This document shows, piece after piece, positions 8,184 through 17,400 of a DNA stretch of 64,000 nt. Position 1 is the first letter of the stretch; each line of letters opens with the position of its first letter. Origin of the DNA: Rippkaea orientalis PCC 8801 (lineage in GTDB: Bacteria > Cyanobacteriota > Cyanobacteriia > Cyanobacteriales > Microcystaceae); assembly GCF_000021805.1 (NCBI RefSeq), contig NC_011726.1:2170001-2234000 (forward strand), read 5' to 3'. The translations under genes were made by a program, and so were the position numbers. Under the pieces are notes generated by a model, which was not told the origin of the DNA, did not search any database, and saw nothing but the letters and a program-made list of their open reading frames with translations.

Positions 8184-9665
8184 ATGTCTAATAATCTTTA
8201 TCCCTCTCTTTATCAAATTAATACCCGTGTTTGGCTCAATCAACTCTCTGGCCAACTCGGTCGTCCAGCTACCCTAGATGACATTCCCGATACAGAACTC
8301 GACAAACTCGCTAATTTTGGGTTTGATTGGGTTTATTTTTTGAGTGTTTGGCAAACGGGAGAGGCCGCACGTCAAGTATCCATGAGTAATCCCCAATGGT
8401 TAGCCGAATATCACGAACTGTTACCCGATTTGCAAGATGAAGATATTGTCGGCTCAGGATTTGCTATCAAAGATTATACCTTAAATACCCGTTTAGGGAC
8501 ATCAGCCTCATTAATTCGTCTGCGCGATCGCCTCCATCAACGAAACCTCAAATTAATGTTAGATTTCGTTCCTAATCATACTGCTCCCGATCATGCTTGG
8601 GTTAACTCCCATCCTGAGTATTATCTTGCTGGAAATGAAAGTCTATTGGCTGAACAGCCCCAAAATTATACTAAAATTGACTTGCCTGAAGGATCAAGAA
8701 TTTTCGCCTATGGACGAGATCCCTATTTTGATGGTTGGCCAGACACCCTACAACTCAATTATGGCAATCGGGACCTGCAAACAGCCCTAATCAACGAATT
8801 ATTAAGGATTTCTCAATGGTGTGATGGCTTACGCTGTGATATGGCCATGCTAGTCTTACCGGAAATTTTTCAACGAACTTGGGGTATTACGACTGAACCC
8901 TTCTGGCCTAAAGCCATCCCCCAAATTAAAGAACAACAGCCCAATTTTGTCTTTATGGCCGAGGTTTATTGGGATATGGAATGGACGCTGCAACAACAGG
9001 GGTTTGACTATACCTATGATAAGCGATTATACGATCGCCTGAGAGAACAGATTTCCCGTCCCATTCGAGAGCATTTTTGGGCTGATCTTGACTACCAAAA
9101 CAAATCAACCCGTTTTTTAGAAAATCACGACGAACCTCGCGCGGCTGCTACCTTTCCATCGGGTATTCACCAAGCAGCCGCCATTTTGACCTTTTTCTGT
9201 CCAGGGTTGCGCTTTTTCCACCAAGGACAGTTACAGGGATGGACAAAACGCATCTCGGTTCACTTGGGACGGGGGCCAGACCAACCCACTGATCCTAACG
9301 TAGAACAGTTTTATAGCCAATTGATCGAAAGTTTACAGTTTAAGGCCTTTCAGGAGGGACAATGGCAATTACTCGAATGTCATCCCGCTTGGTCTGATAA
9401 TTGGACGTGGGACTGTTTTATTGCCTTTGCTTGGCAAGGAAAGGAAGAAGAACAGGCGATCGTTGTGGTTAATTATGCGGGAAACCAAAGTCAAGGTTAT
9501 ATTTCCGTTCCTTGGTCAAATTTAGCTGGCCAACACTTTCACCTGCAAGACATGATGAGTGATACGGTTTACGAGGTTGAGGGTGATAATTTATTTTCCC
9601 CCGGTCTTTATGTAGATTATTCCCCCTGGGAATATCATGTATTTAAGCTAGTTAAAAAAGGATAA
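8184..9665 (+). CDS. GH13 alpha-amylase family glycosidase
   Basis: A 493-aa (beta/alpha)8 barrel glycosidase with all GH13 conserved regions: DFVPNH at 127-132, GLRCDMAML with nucleophile Asp219, FMAEVYWD with acid/base Glu260 and FLENHDE with Asp316. A C-terminal beta domain follows from about residue 415. There is no signal peptide, so it acts in the cytoplasm on glycogen-derived or small alpha-glucans. The compact size and unusual region spacing differ from secreted amylases and place it in a less-studied GH13 group; the product could also be a sucrose- or trehalose-type enzyme. The gene stands alone, divergent from the GT2 gene. Confidence 0.88.
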   Translation: MSNNLYPSLYQINTRVWLNQLSGQLGRPATLDDIPDTELDKLANFGFDWVYFLSVWQTGEAARQVSMSNPQWLAEYHELLPDLQDEDIVGSGFAIKDYTLNTRLGTSASLIRLRDRLHQRNLKLMLDFVPNHTAPDHAWVNSHPEYYLAGNESLLAEQPQNYTKIDLPEGSRIFAYGRDPYFDGWPDTLQLNYGNRDLQTALINELLRISQWCDGLRCDMAMLVLPEIFQRTWGITTEPFWPKAIPQIKEQQPNFVFMAEVYWDMEWTLQQQGFDYTYDKRLYDRLREQISRPIREHFWADLDYQNKSTRFLENHDEPRAAATFPSGIHQAAAILTFFCPGLRFFHQGQLQGWTKRISVHLGRGPDQPTDPNVEQFYSQLIESLQFKAFQEGQWQLLECHPAWSDNWTWDCFIAFAWQGKEEEQAIVVVNYAGNQSQGYISVPWSNLAGQHFHLQDMMSDTVYEVEGDNLFSPGLYVDYSPWEYHVFKLVKKG

Positions 9666-9677
9666 TCAATCAGTTAG

Positions 9678-9694
9678 GGTGGGCAATGCCCACC
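9678..9694. terminator. Bidirectional hairpin between GH13 and DUF2811 genes
   Basis: GGTGGGC and GCCCACC flank a 3-base loop (7-bp perfect stem), placed 13 bases after the GH13 stop and 18 before the DUF2811 stop. There is no T-run, so termination is plausible but not certain. It resembles the GTAGGGTGGGC-type palindromes seen elsewhere in this window. Confidence 0.45.
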
Positions 9695-9711
9695 TGATCA
9701 ACCAAGAATCA

Positions 9712-9936
9712 TCAATCCGATTGTTGAAACAACGTTTCTAAATAAACCCTGGCACAAGCGCGATAATTGCGAGCAGATTGAGCATTATGATCAGACTCAT
9801 TCTGGAGCAAAAATAACGATAAAGCGGCCGAAAAAACGCGATCCAGATCCCAATTAGGATGAGTCTCTAAATAACTTTTTAGAGAGTCGTGTAATTCTTC
9901 TGGAATTTCAGCAAAAATGCTCACAGACGTATTCAT
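9712..9936 (-). CDS. DUF2811 family protein
   Basis: I place the start at the ATG at 9936, because GAGGT lies 7 bases upstream and the preceding 15 codons (start at 9981) look non-coding. The 74-aa product, MNTSVSIFAEIPEELHDSL..., matches the cyanobacterial DUF2811 family: an N-terminal strand then helices with HPNWDLDRVFSAALSLFLLQN. The fold resembles ribbon-helix-helix-like small proteins, which suggests DNA binding or an antitoxin-like role, but no function is established. It is convergent with the GH13 gene and stands alone. Confidence 0.8.
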   Translation of the reverse strand: MNTSVSIFAEIPEELHDSLKSYLETHPNWDLDRVFSAALSLFLLQNESDHNAQSARNYRACARVYLETLFQQSD

Positions 9937-10239
9937 TAAACTACCTCGAATCAAACCTTTACCCCTTTCCCCTTTAGCCATTGCCCCTTGTGATATTTCT
10001 CCTTGGAAAAGTCGAAATTGGGGATTAGAGGATCGGTGTGGATACTATTTTGCTCAAACAAAGTCGGTCTTGTCAATGTTACGAAAGATTACAGAATCGC
10101 TTAGAAAGAATTAATCTTTACGAAAGAATCAGGGTTACAGTCTATTTTTTTTAATATATCTTTACAAAAAAACCTCTTGAGCCGTTCACCCAGAATATCC
10201 CCCATACCCTTCTCAACGGGTGATGTTATCGTGATGACT

Positions 10240-10290
10240 TGTGGAAAACCTTGGGTAAAGTGTGGAAAACTCTGCAAACACTGTGGAAAG
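10240..10290. promoter_or_regulatory. Cluster of three DnaA-box-like sites with 21-bp spacing
   Basis: TGTGGAAAA occurs at 10240-10248 and 10261-10269 and TGTGGAAAG at 10282-10290. Read on the other strand this is TTTTCCACA, the form of the DnaA box reported for cyanobacteria. The three copies begin exactly 21 bases apart, about two helical turns, all in the same orientation. A T- and A-rich stretch at 10143-10173 lies about 70 bases away. The spacer 9937-10452 otherwise holds only the psbQ terminator. This could be an origin element or a DnaA-regulated site. Confidence 0.5.
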
Positions 10291-10369
10291 CATGGGGAAT
10301 GGTTGGGGGAAAATTAAGCCTTAGAATAAGAATTACAAACTTTTCTGCTGCTTAGTAGATTAAGGGCTA

Positions 10370-10407
10370 CAAAAAGCCCACGACAAGCGGGATAGGGTAG
10401 TCGTGGG
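10370..10407 (-). terminator. Rho-independent terminator of psbQ
   Basis: On the minus strand CCCACGAC (10407-10400) pairs perfectly with GTCGTGGG (10384-10377) around a 15-base loop, followed at once by CTTTTTG. It lies 46 bases beyond the psbQ stop. Confidence 0.8.
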
Positions 10408-10452
10408 AATCTTACAAAAAATATTGAATTATGAGTGATTCAAAGCAATTAG

Positions 10453-10899
10453 TTAGCTGCCTTTAGGAAGCAGATCTAAGTAAGCATCAAAATCCCGAAC
10501 AGCTTGACGAAATTGGGCTTCAGCCCCTGAGATACTCCGTTCTTTAGCGGCTGCATCAAGGCGTTCCAAACGATTAAATAACTCCTTAGCTAAATCAGTC
10601 GCTGGTTTTTGATCCTTGGGTAACAGGGAAGTCGAGAGATTACGCAGTTGTTGGCGCAGTCCCCCTAACGGTCCATGAATATAGGTTTGAACATCGATCC
10701 AATTTTGATCAGCGATCAAGTCCTTTAACACCGACATTTTTTCCCTCGCTTCGGTAACGGGTTCAATTAAAACCTGTAATTGTTCGATTTTTTCAGGGGA
10801 ATAGGTGGTGGGGATAGACGCTTTTGGACTACCGCAACTAACCAGGAAGATAGTTACGAAGACTAAAACAATGGACAAAATAGAGCGAAGACGTGACAT
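10453..10899 (-). CDS. psbQ: Photosystem II lipoprotein PsbQ (CyanoQ)
   Basis: A 148-aa protein with a lipoprotein signal peptide ending in FLVSC, so Cys22 is the likely lipidated residue. The mature part is a four-helix bundle with LREKMSVLKDLI-like and WIDVQTYIHGPLGGLRQQL stretches characteristic of PsbQ. It attaches to the lumenal face of photosystem II and stabilises the oxygen-evolving complex. The gene is monocistronic, with its own terminator downstream. Length and lipobox agree with cyanobacterial homologues. Confidence 0.93.
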   Translation of the reverse strand: MSRLRSILSIVLVFVTIFLVSCGSPKASIPTTYSPEKIEQLQVLIEPVTEAREKMSVLKDLIADQNWIDVQTYIHGPLGGLRQQLRNLSTSLLPKDQKPATDLAKELFNRLERLDAAAKERSISGAEAQFRQAVRDFDAYLDLLPKGS

Positions 10900-10958
10900 A
10901 AGGCGATTGTTACGATTAACTTAAACTCATCCTTGATTTTCTCAAATGACATCCTAGA

Positions 10959-11798
10959 TCAAGCCTGACGGCGCAAAAAGTTTACAATTGCTTCACTAAC
11001 TTCTTGTCCCCAATGTTCTTGGGGATAGTGTTTGGCTTCCCCCAGTTGGATCAGTTCCACGTTACCATAACGGTTGGCCAGCTTTTCGGGACTCTCTGAA
11101 GACAGCCACGGATCAGCCATTCCCCAAATCATTAGGGTCGGATGTTCCCACGTCGTGAACCCCTCTTGAATAGCCGTCATAGAGGCAGCTAATTGCAGGT
11201 TTTTAGTCGTCGCTAATAGTGCCCGTCCTACGGCAGAACTTTTCAGAAAAGGTTGACGATAGACGGCTAAATCTTCGTCAGAGATAACAAACCCGCTACC
11301 CCCTTCGAGGGTACGATCTACCAACAGAGGATCTTGTGTCACCATATCCCCCATAAACGGGATCGCCCATTGTTGCATCAGCCAAGGGAGTTTGACATCA
11401 GGGGATAAGGGGGTATTGAGGATAATCAGGCGATCAATTTTATCGGGGTAGGTCAAGGCATATTGTATGCCAACGGAGGCGAGAAACCCTTGAACCACTA
11501 GGGAGAGTTTGGCGATTTCTAGGGCTTCAATCAAGGAGTTTAAAGCTTCTCGGTAAGCTTGGGGGGTATAGGCAAAGTCCCGTTTATCGGGTTTGGCTGA
11601 CTTGCCCGATCCGATCCAGTCCGGGGCGATCGCACTAAAGCCTTTTTCGGCCAACACAGGCATAATATTGCGCCAAGTGTAGCTATGGGAGGGCAACCCA
11701 TGGAGTAGCATTACAGGGGATTTATCCGTGGGATTTTGGGGGGAAACCTCCCGATAAAACCATTCTAGAGAACCAACGGTGAGAGACTGTTCTGTCAT
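10959..11798 (-). CDS. Alpha/beta-hydrolase-fold protein lacking the usual nucleophile
   Basis: The 279-aa protein resembles haloalkane dehalogenase-type hydrolases: LLHGLPSHSYTW (oxyanion loop, residues 31-42), APDWIGSGKS at 58-67, the acid strand IWGMADPWL near 230 and a C-terminal His in EAKHYPQEHW. At the nucleophile elbow, where relatives have HDWGG or GxSxG, it has VVQGFLASVG (101-110), so Gly104 stands where Asp or Ser should be. The protein may be catalytically inert by the classical mechanism or have moved its nucleophile. Cyanobacterial and plastid relatives with this VVQG variant seem to exist. No signal peptide; gene lies alone, 59 bases before psbQ on the same strand. Confidence 0.85.
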   Translation of the reverse strand: MTEQSLTVGSLEWFYREVSPQNPTDKSPVMLLHGLPSHSYTWRNIMPVLAEKGFSAIAPDWIGSGKSAKPDKRDFAYTPQAYREALNSLIEALEIAKLSLVVQGFLASVGIQYALTYPDKIDRLIILNTPLSPDVKLPWLMQQWAIPFMGDMVTQDPLLVDRTLEGGSGFVISDEDLAVYRQPFLKSSAVGRALLATTKNLQLAASMTAIQEGFTTWEHPTLMIWGMADPWLSSESPEKLANRYGNVELIQLGEAKHYPQEHWGQEVSEAIVNFLRRQA

Positions 11799-11918
11799 GA
11801 ATTTTTAATTTTCTTATCGTTATTTATCGAGAAACCTATTAAAATCCTGGCATAGAATAGAGCAAATTCCTAAAATTTACGCGCTAAAACCTGTTAATTT
11901 CTTCAGAGGGAGAACACT

Positions 11919-12359
11919 ATGAACGCATCGGAAAAAGCACAAGGATTGGAAGTCGCTACCAAAATTGCGGCCATTGTCCACCTATTTAAGTCGCAATTTC
12001 CTGATGCTAAGGCGGATCTCAAACCTTGGTCAAATGATCCCGATACACTAGAATTAGTCGATCCTAACTCCATTGATATTGGATTTCATTTACCTGGATG
12101 GAGTCCCCGGTTTCAAAGTCGTAGTATGTTAGTCCAAATTCGTTTTCATCGAGATCCGGTGGATGCCTCGGAACGGTTAATCGGGGTCGATACGGCAGCA
12201 TTTAATCATCAAGGACAGGCGTGGCGGTTGTCAACGGTTGATCAATGGCAATTAGAGGGAAATTATCGACCTGCAGACGATGTAGGGGAAAAACTCAAGT
12301 GTTTTTGTCGTCAGGTGTTTGAATTGTTTAATCAAAACAGTAATATTTTGCCTTCTTAG
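11919..12359 (+). CDS. Conserved cyanobacterial hypothetical protein (146 aa)
   Basis: A soluble 146-aa protein with an ATG preceded by GAGGGAGA at a fitting distance. It is mixed alpha/beta: a helix (residues 5-27), then strands around IDIGFHLPGWSPRFQSRSMLVQIRF and a second helix near the C-terminus with a Cys pair (KCFCRQVF). No motif links it to a known enzyme. It has the composition and length of a conserved core protein rather than a random frame. Its only neighbours are the divergent hydrolase gene and the convergent exported peptide gene. Confidence 0.75.
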   Translation: MNASEKAQGLEVATKIAAIVHLFKSQFPDAKADLKPWSNDPDTLELVDPNSIDIGFHLPGWSPRFQSRSMLVQIRFHRDPVDASERLIGVDTAAFNHQGQAWRLSTVDQWQLEGNYRPADDVGEKLKCFCRQVFELFNQNSNILPS

Positions 12360-12467
12360 GATTATCCAAATCTTGACAATAAGTTGATAAACTAGAGTAA
12401 AAGCCAGGAAATAGCCTAGCTTTCAAATTGTTTAAACTGAGTGTAATGTTCGACTTAGCTAATTAAC

Positions 12468-12629
12468 TTAGCATTTATCGTCTGGATCTCCCCCACATTT
12501 AGGATCTCTTTGGCTAACGGTTGTTCCCGGTAGAGTCTGAGGGGAAGCCATAGCGAGAGTTTCGACTCCGAACAAGGTTAGGAGGGCGATCGCAATTCCT
12601 AACGCTAATTTATGTTTGATGGGTTTCAT
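12468..12629 (-). CDS. Small exported cysteine-containing peptide (53 aa)
   Basis: An ATG at 12629 preceded by AAGGAG at 11 bases opens a 53-codon frame. Residues 1-28 form a classical signal peptide: basic MKPIKHK, hydrophobic LALGIAIALLTLFGV, and a likely cleavage after AMA. The mature part is only about 25 residues, acidic and Pro/Thr-rich, and ends DPKCGGDPDDKC, so the two Cys could form a disulfide or bind a metal. The HIP1 octamer lies inside the signal sequence. I know no family for it; it may be a secreted signal, bacteriocin-like or periplasmic peptide. Too short to be annotated routinely. Confidence 0.65.
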   Translation of the reverse strand: MKPIKHKLALGIAIALLTLFGVETLAMASPQTLPGTTVSQRDPKCGGDPDDKC

Positions 12630-12890
12630 AGTTGGTTATCTCCTTGTAACTCACACCAATTGACGTTGAGGAGGTTTAACCCTCCACCTTTAAGATATAA
12701 CTTCTGATTAAGGATGTCAGTCCCATGATTTACTCAATTTTTCTCGGATTCAACGCTTGAAAACATAGAATTAAGTAGAAATTAGTGGAATTGATACATT
12801 TACTGATTATCAACTATAATTTCTCTTGTTTAAAACCAATCCAATGGGACTTAGTTAAAAGTCTTCACCTCACCCTATAATCTTGACGCA

Positions 12891-14261
12891 ATGAAACCAA
12901 AAGGCTGGGATCAATTTCTTAAAGAAGTCGCTATCGATCATAATTTACGAGGAAGACTCAGAGAAATTTTTTTAGTGCGGTTTGCTTACGAAAATTGGCG
13001 TAAACCCGATACGGAAGTCTGGGAACTTGCCGAAGCAGCTAGTCATGAAACCTATAAAAAACAAATGACAGAACTCTATAGCTGTTTCTCGAAAGATCAC
13101 CCCAATGGCTGTCCCGAACTCGATCCTAGCAGTAAAGGACCTGGTAAATTTCAAATTTTACGAGAATGGCTTAAGGATATCAAATATCCTGAATGGAAAC
13201 AAGCCTCAGCCCTCCCCACCTTTTCTAATTTGCCTGTCATTGATCCCCAAACACCGATTAAGGCTGATTCTCCGATTTATATTCAACGTCCTCCCATTGA
13301 AGTCGATTGTTGTCAAGAAATCTTAAAACCAGGGGCTCTAATTCGCATTAAAGCTCCTGAAAAAATGGGAAAAACTTCCCTTTTACAAACGATCTTAGCC
13401 CATGCAGAAGCATCTGACTGTCGCAAAGTTTACTTAAATCTTCAAGCAGTAGAAGGATCAATGTTTGCTACGTTAGATAAATTTTTGCGCTGGTTTTGTG
13501 CCAATATTAGTCGAGAGTTGGGACTGAAACCTGAACTCGATGATTATTGGGATGAAGAATTATTTGGTAGTTTAGTGAGTTGTAAAACTTATTTCCAAAG
13601 TTATTTATTAGAAAAGATTGATCGCCCTTTAGCTTTGGGATTAGATAATCTTGATCGCTTGTTTGAATATACGGACATTGCCAAAGATTTTTTACCGATG
13701 CTTCGCTATTGGCATGAGGAAGCTAATAATTTAGAAATTTGGCAAAATCTTCGGCTAGTCATTGCCAATTCTACGGAGGTTTATATTAAACTAGATGCTA
13801 ATCAATCCCCCTTTAATGTGGGGCGACAAATTAAGTTACCTGGGTTTAATTTAGAACAAGTTTTAACCCTCGCTAATTACTATGGATTTGATTGGTCAGA
13901 AGATAGCGAGAAACATCAATTTTTGAAAGATTTAATTCAAATGATAGCAGGACATCCCTATTTAATTCGTTTAGCTTTTGATGCTCTTTTATACAAAAAT
14001 ATTCCCCAAGATCAACTGTTAGAAGAAGCGGCTACCCAAGGGGGAATTTATGGGGCTCATTTACGTCGCCATTGGAATAATTTACAGTCTTCTCCTGAAT
14101 TAATTGAAGGCATGAAAGAGGTAGTAAAAAATAATACAGGAGTTCAGTTAGAACCGTCTTTAGCTTATAAGTTAGAAAGTATGGGATTAGTTAATTTAGT
14201 CGGAGATGAAGCTCACCCCAGTTGTGAGTTATATCATCGTTATTTTTTAGATAATTTATAA
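12891..14261 (+). CDS. AAA-like (STAND-type) ATPase of the cyanobacterial AAA_35 group
   Basis: A 456-aa protein. Residues 1-105 form an N-terminal helical effector-associated-type domain. From about residue 150 there is an AAA-like NTPase: the P-loop is the variant APEKMGKTSLL near 155 (GKT kept, first Gly replaced), and LALGLDNLDRLF near 250 is the Walker B strand. C-terminal helices follow (LTLANYYGFDW, IAGHPYLIRLAFDALL), as in the AAA_35 proteins that are abundant in cyanobacteria and usually linked to signalling domains. It precedes the CyRepA1-like gene on the same strand by 152 bases. It may be a stand-alone sensor or a remnant of mobile DNA. Confidence 0.8.
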   Translation: MKPKGWDQFLKEVAIDHNLRGRLREIFLVRFAYENWRKPDTEVWELAEAASHETYKKQMTELYSCFSKDHPNGCPELDPSSKGPGKFQILREWLKDIKYPEWKQASALPTFSNLPVIDPQTPIKADSPIYIQRPPIEVDCCQEILKPGALIRIKAPEKMGKTSLLQTILAHAEASDCRKVYLNLQAVEGSMFATLDKFLRWFCANISRELGLKPELDDYWDEELFGSLVSCKTYFQSYLLEKIDRPLALGLDNLDRLFEYTDIAKDFLPMLRYWHEEANNLEIWQNLRLVIANSTEVYIKLDANQSPFNVGRQIKLPGFNLEQVLTLANYYGFDWSEDSEKHQFLKDLIQMIAGHPYLIRLAFDALLYKNIPQDQLLEEAATQGGIYGAHLRRHWNNLQSSPELIEGMKEVVKNNTGVQLEPSLAYKLESMGLVNLVGDEAHPSCELYHRYFLDNL

Positions 14262-14413
14262 TTTTTTTATTTAAAAATGAAAAACGACCCAAATTTAGCC
14301 TTTTCAAAATAGTTCGTTTGTCCCTTGTATATCTAGTGTCTTTCCTCTAAGATTAGAGATCCAAACGCTGCATATAGGGTTTGCTAGGATAGATTGAGAA
14401 CGGAGAAGGGAAG

Positions 14414-17400
14414 ATGAACCATCGACAAGAATGGCAAAATAGCTGCGTTGATGAAGCGTTGATTAATCTCAATGTAACCGCATTAGAAGGTAATTCTCCC
14501 TCAGATTATTTGCTGTATTCTGACGCACTACCTAGACGTAACGACGGTAGGGTCAGTGATTCTATTTTAAGACGCTACGAACACACAGAACAAGGAGGTT
14601 GGTGGTGCTCAGGGGTTGATGTCTTGACGGGAAATGAGGATCTATGGGGGTGTTTTAAACCTAATTCTCCCCGTATTAGCCATGATCGCCATAAACCGAT
14701 TAAATACGAACATCCTCCCAACGCGCCAACGGGTATTTTTGCTTTGCGGGTTCCGTTGCATTTATGGCAAGATATCGAGCAATCTTACCATTGTGATCTT
14801 ACCACAGAAGATATTAATGAGCAACTACCCGATTTAGGCTTTTGGCAATGGGTGATTAATCATCCAAATATTCCCCTTTTTATCACAGAAGGAGCGAAAA
14901 AAGCGGGAGCATTATTAACAGCAGGATACGTTGCGATCGCCCTTCCTGGGATTAATAATGGTTATCGAACTCCCCATGATGAATTTGGCAACCGTATCGG
15001 TAAGTCCCGTTTAATTCCTCAACTGGAAAAACTGGCTATTTCTGGTAGAAAAATCTATATTGTTTTTGATCAAGAGAGTAAACCTAATACCATTAAAGCA
15101 GTCAATACGGCTATTAGAAATTTAGGCTATTTGTTCACTCAAGCAGGATGTCAAGTTAACGTCATTACTTGGTTGCTAGAATGGGGTAAAGGGGTTGATG
15201 ATTTTATTGCTAATAAGGGACTAGATAAGTTCAAAGAAGTTTATCAAAAAGCCTTACCGTTAGAAACCTGGAAAGCACAAGGATTAAGTCAATTAACCTA
15301 TCCCTATGATGTAGAAGTTAATCGTCGCTATTTAGGAGAGTTAGCTATTCCTAAAACGGCTCAATTAATTGGGATTAAATCAGCTATTGGAACGGGAAAA
15401 ACCCAAGGGTTAGAAAAAATTGTTCAAGAGGCGATCGCCAATAATCAAAAAGTCTTAGTCATTGGACATCGAATTAAGTTAGTTGAACAACTTTGTCAAC
15501 GGTTTCAACTTCCTTATATTACGGAAATTCAGAATTATGATGTTACCTTGGGATATGGATTATGTATTGACTCACTGCATCCTAATTCTCAAGCGAAGTT
15601 TAATCCTGATGAGTGGGAAAATAGTTTAATTATTATTGATGAAGTTGAACAAGTTTTATGGCATGGCTTAAATTCAGATACTTGTCAAAAAAATCGGGTT
15701 GCTATCCTTAAATCTCTCAAAATATTACTGCAAACAGTTTTAGAAACACAAGGAAAAGTGTTTATTGCCGATGCAGACTTAAGTGATATTTCCTTAGATT
15801 ATTTAATCTCTTTAACAGGAATTAATCTAAAACCGTTTATTATTAATAATACTTGGAAACCCACTAATAAAGAGTCATGGACAGTTTATAACTATCCAGA
15901 AACTACTCCTAAACGCTTAGTTAAAGATTTAGTCCAGCATATTGAGCAAGGAGGAAAACCGTTTATTTGTCTTTCCGCGCAAAAATTAACCAGTAATTGG
16001 GGAACACAAACCCTAGAATCTTACTTAAAAAAACAATTTCCTGATGCTAAAATACTACGGATTGATTCTGAGTCATTAACCGATCCTAATCATGCTGCTT
16101 ACCAATGTATTAGCCAGCTTAATGAGATTTTATTTAACTATGATATTGTCCTAGCCAGTCCTTCTATTGAAACAGGAGTTAGTATTGATATTAAAGGACA
16201 TTTTACCTCAGTTTGGGGGTTAGCTCAAGGAGTACAAATAGCTACTTCTGTTTGTCAATCGTTAGGACGTATTCGGGAGAATATTCCCCGTTATCTTTGG
16301 GTTGCTTCCTACGGGTTTAATAAAGTAGGAAATGGTTCCACTTCCATACCTAATTTGTTAACCTCTAACCATCGGGTGACTCAATTAAATGTTCGTTTGT
16401 TGCAACAATCTGATCTAGAAGCATTAGAGGATATTGATACAGAATTTCAAGCAGAATCATTGCTATGTTGGGCAAAAATGGCAGTTCGTGTGAATGCTTC
16501 CATGATTTATTATCGAGAGTCTATTTTACGGATACTTGAACAACAAAATCATCAAGTTTATCCCAATACTAAGGTAATTCAATCTTCACGAAATAAAAAC
16601 AATCAAAATAACAATAAAACTGATCAAACCTCTAACCAATTAACTGAAGCAATTGAAATAGTTAGGGAAGAAAACTATCACGCAGAATGTCAAGCAATTG
16701 CCCAAGCAGAAGAACTAACGAATCAAGAATATCGTAGTTTAAACAAACGATTGGTTAAAACATCCTCAGAACGTCATAGACTGAGAAAATATAATTTACA
16801 ACGACGTTATTGTATCCCTGTTACCCCTGAATTAGTCGCTTTAGATAATGAAGGATGGTATCAAAAACTTAGGTTACATTATTTCCTAACAATAGGACGC
16901 TGTTATTTAGCTGATAGAGATACTATTGTTGCTCAAAAATTAATTAACAAAGGACACGGTAGTTTATTTATTCCCGACTTTAATGGTTGCCAATTAGGGG
17001 CAATTATTGGAACGATGGAAGTTTTAGGATTGCCTGTTTTATTGTCAAATAATCAACGAAAATTAAAACCCGTAGATGAAGATTTACAAACCATGGCTAA
17101 GATGGCTATTAAAAATCGTTCAGAGATCAAAACTATTCTGGGAATTGGTATTGCTAAAAACTCCAGTCCTATTACAATTATTCGACGATTATTAGATAAA
17201 ATTGGCTATGGATTGACTTGTATTGGTTTAGAAACAGTCGCTAAAAAGCGGGTTCGAGTTTATCAAGTTGTTTTGCCTAATGATCAACGGGAAGAAGTGT
17301 TTAAACAATGGTGGTATAGGGATGAAAATTGTCCAGGGAGTTCTGAACCCTGGTTTGAAGAATATACTATCGCTAAATCAAATCTGAGTCAAAATCAACA

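Noticed and set aside
9937-9981. Longer DUF2811 start at 9981
   Set aside because: Family homology and a GAGGT ribosome site fit the ATG at 9936; the extra residues look random.
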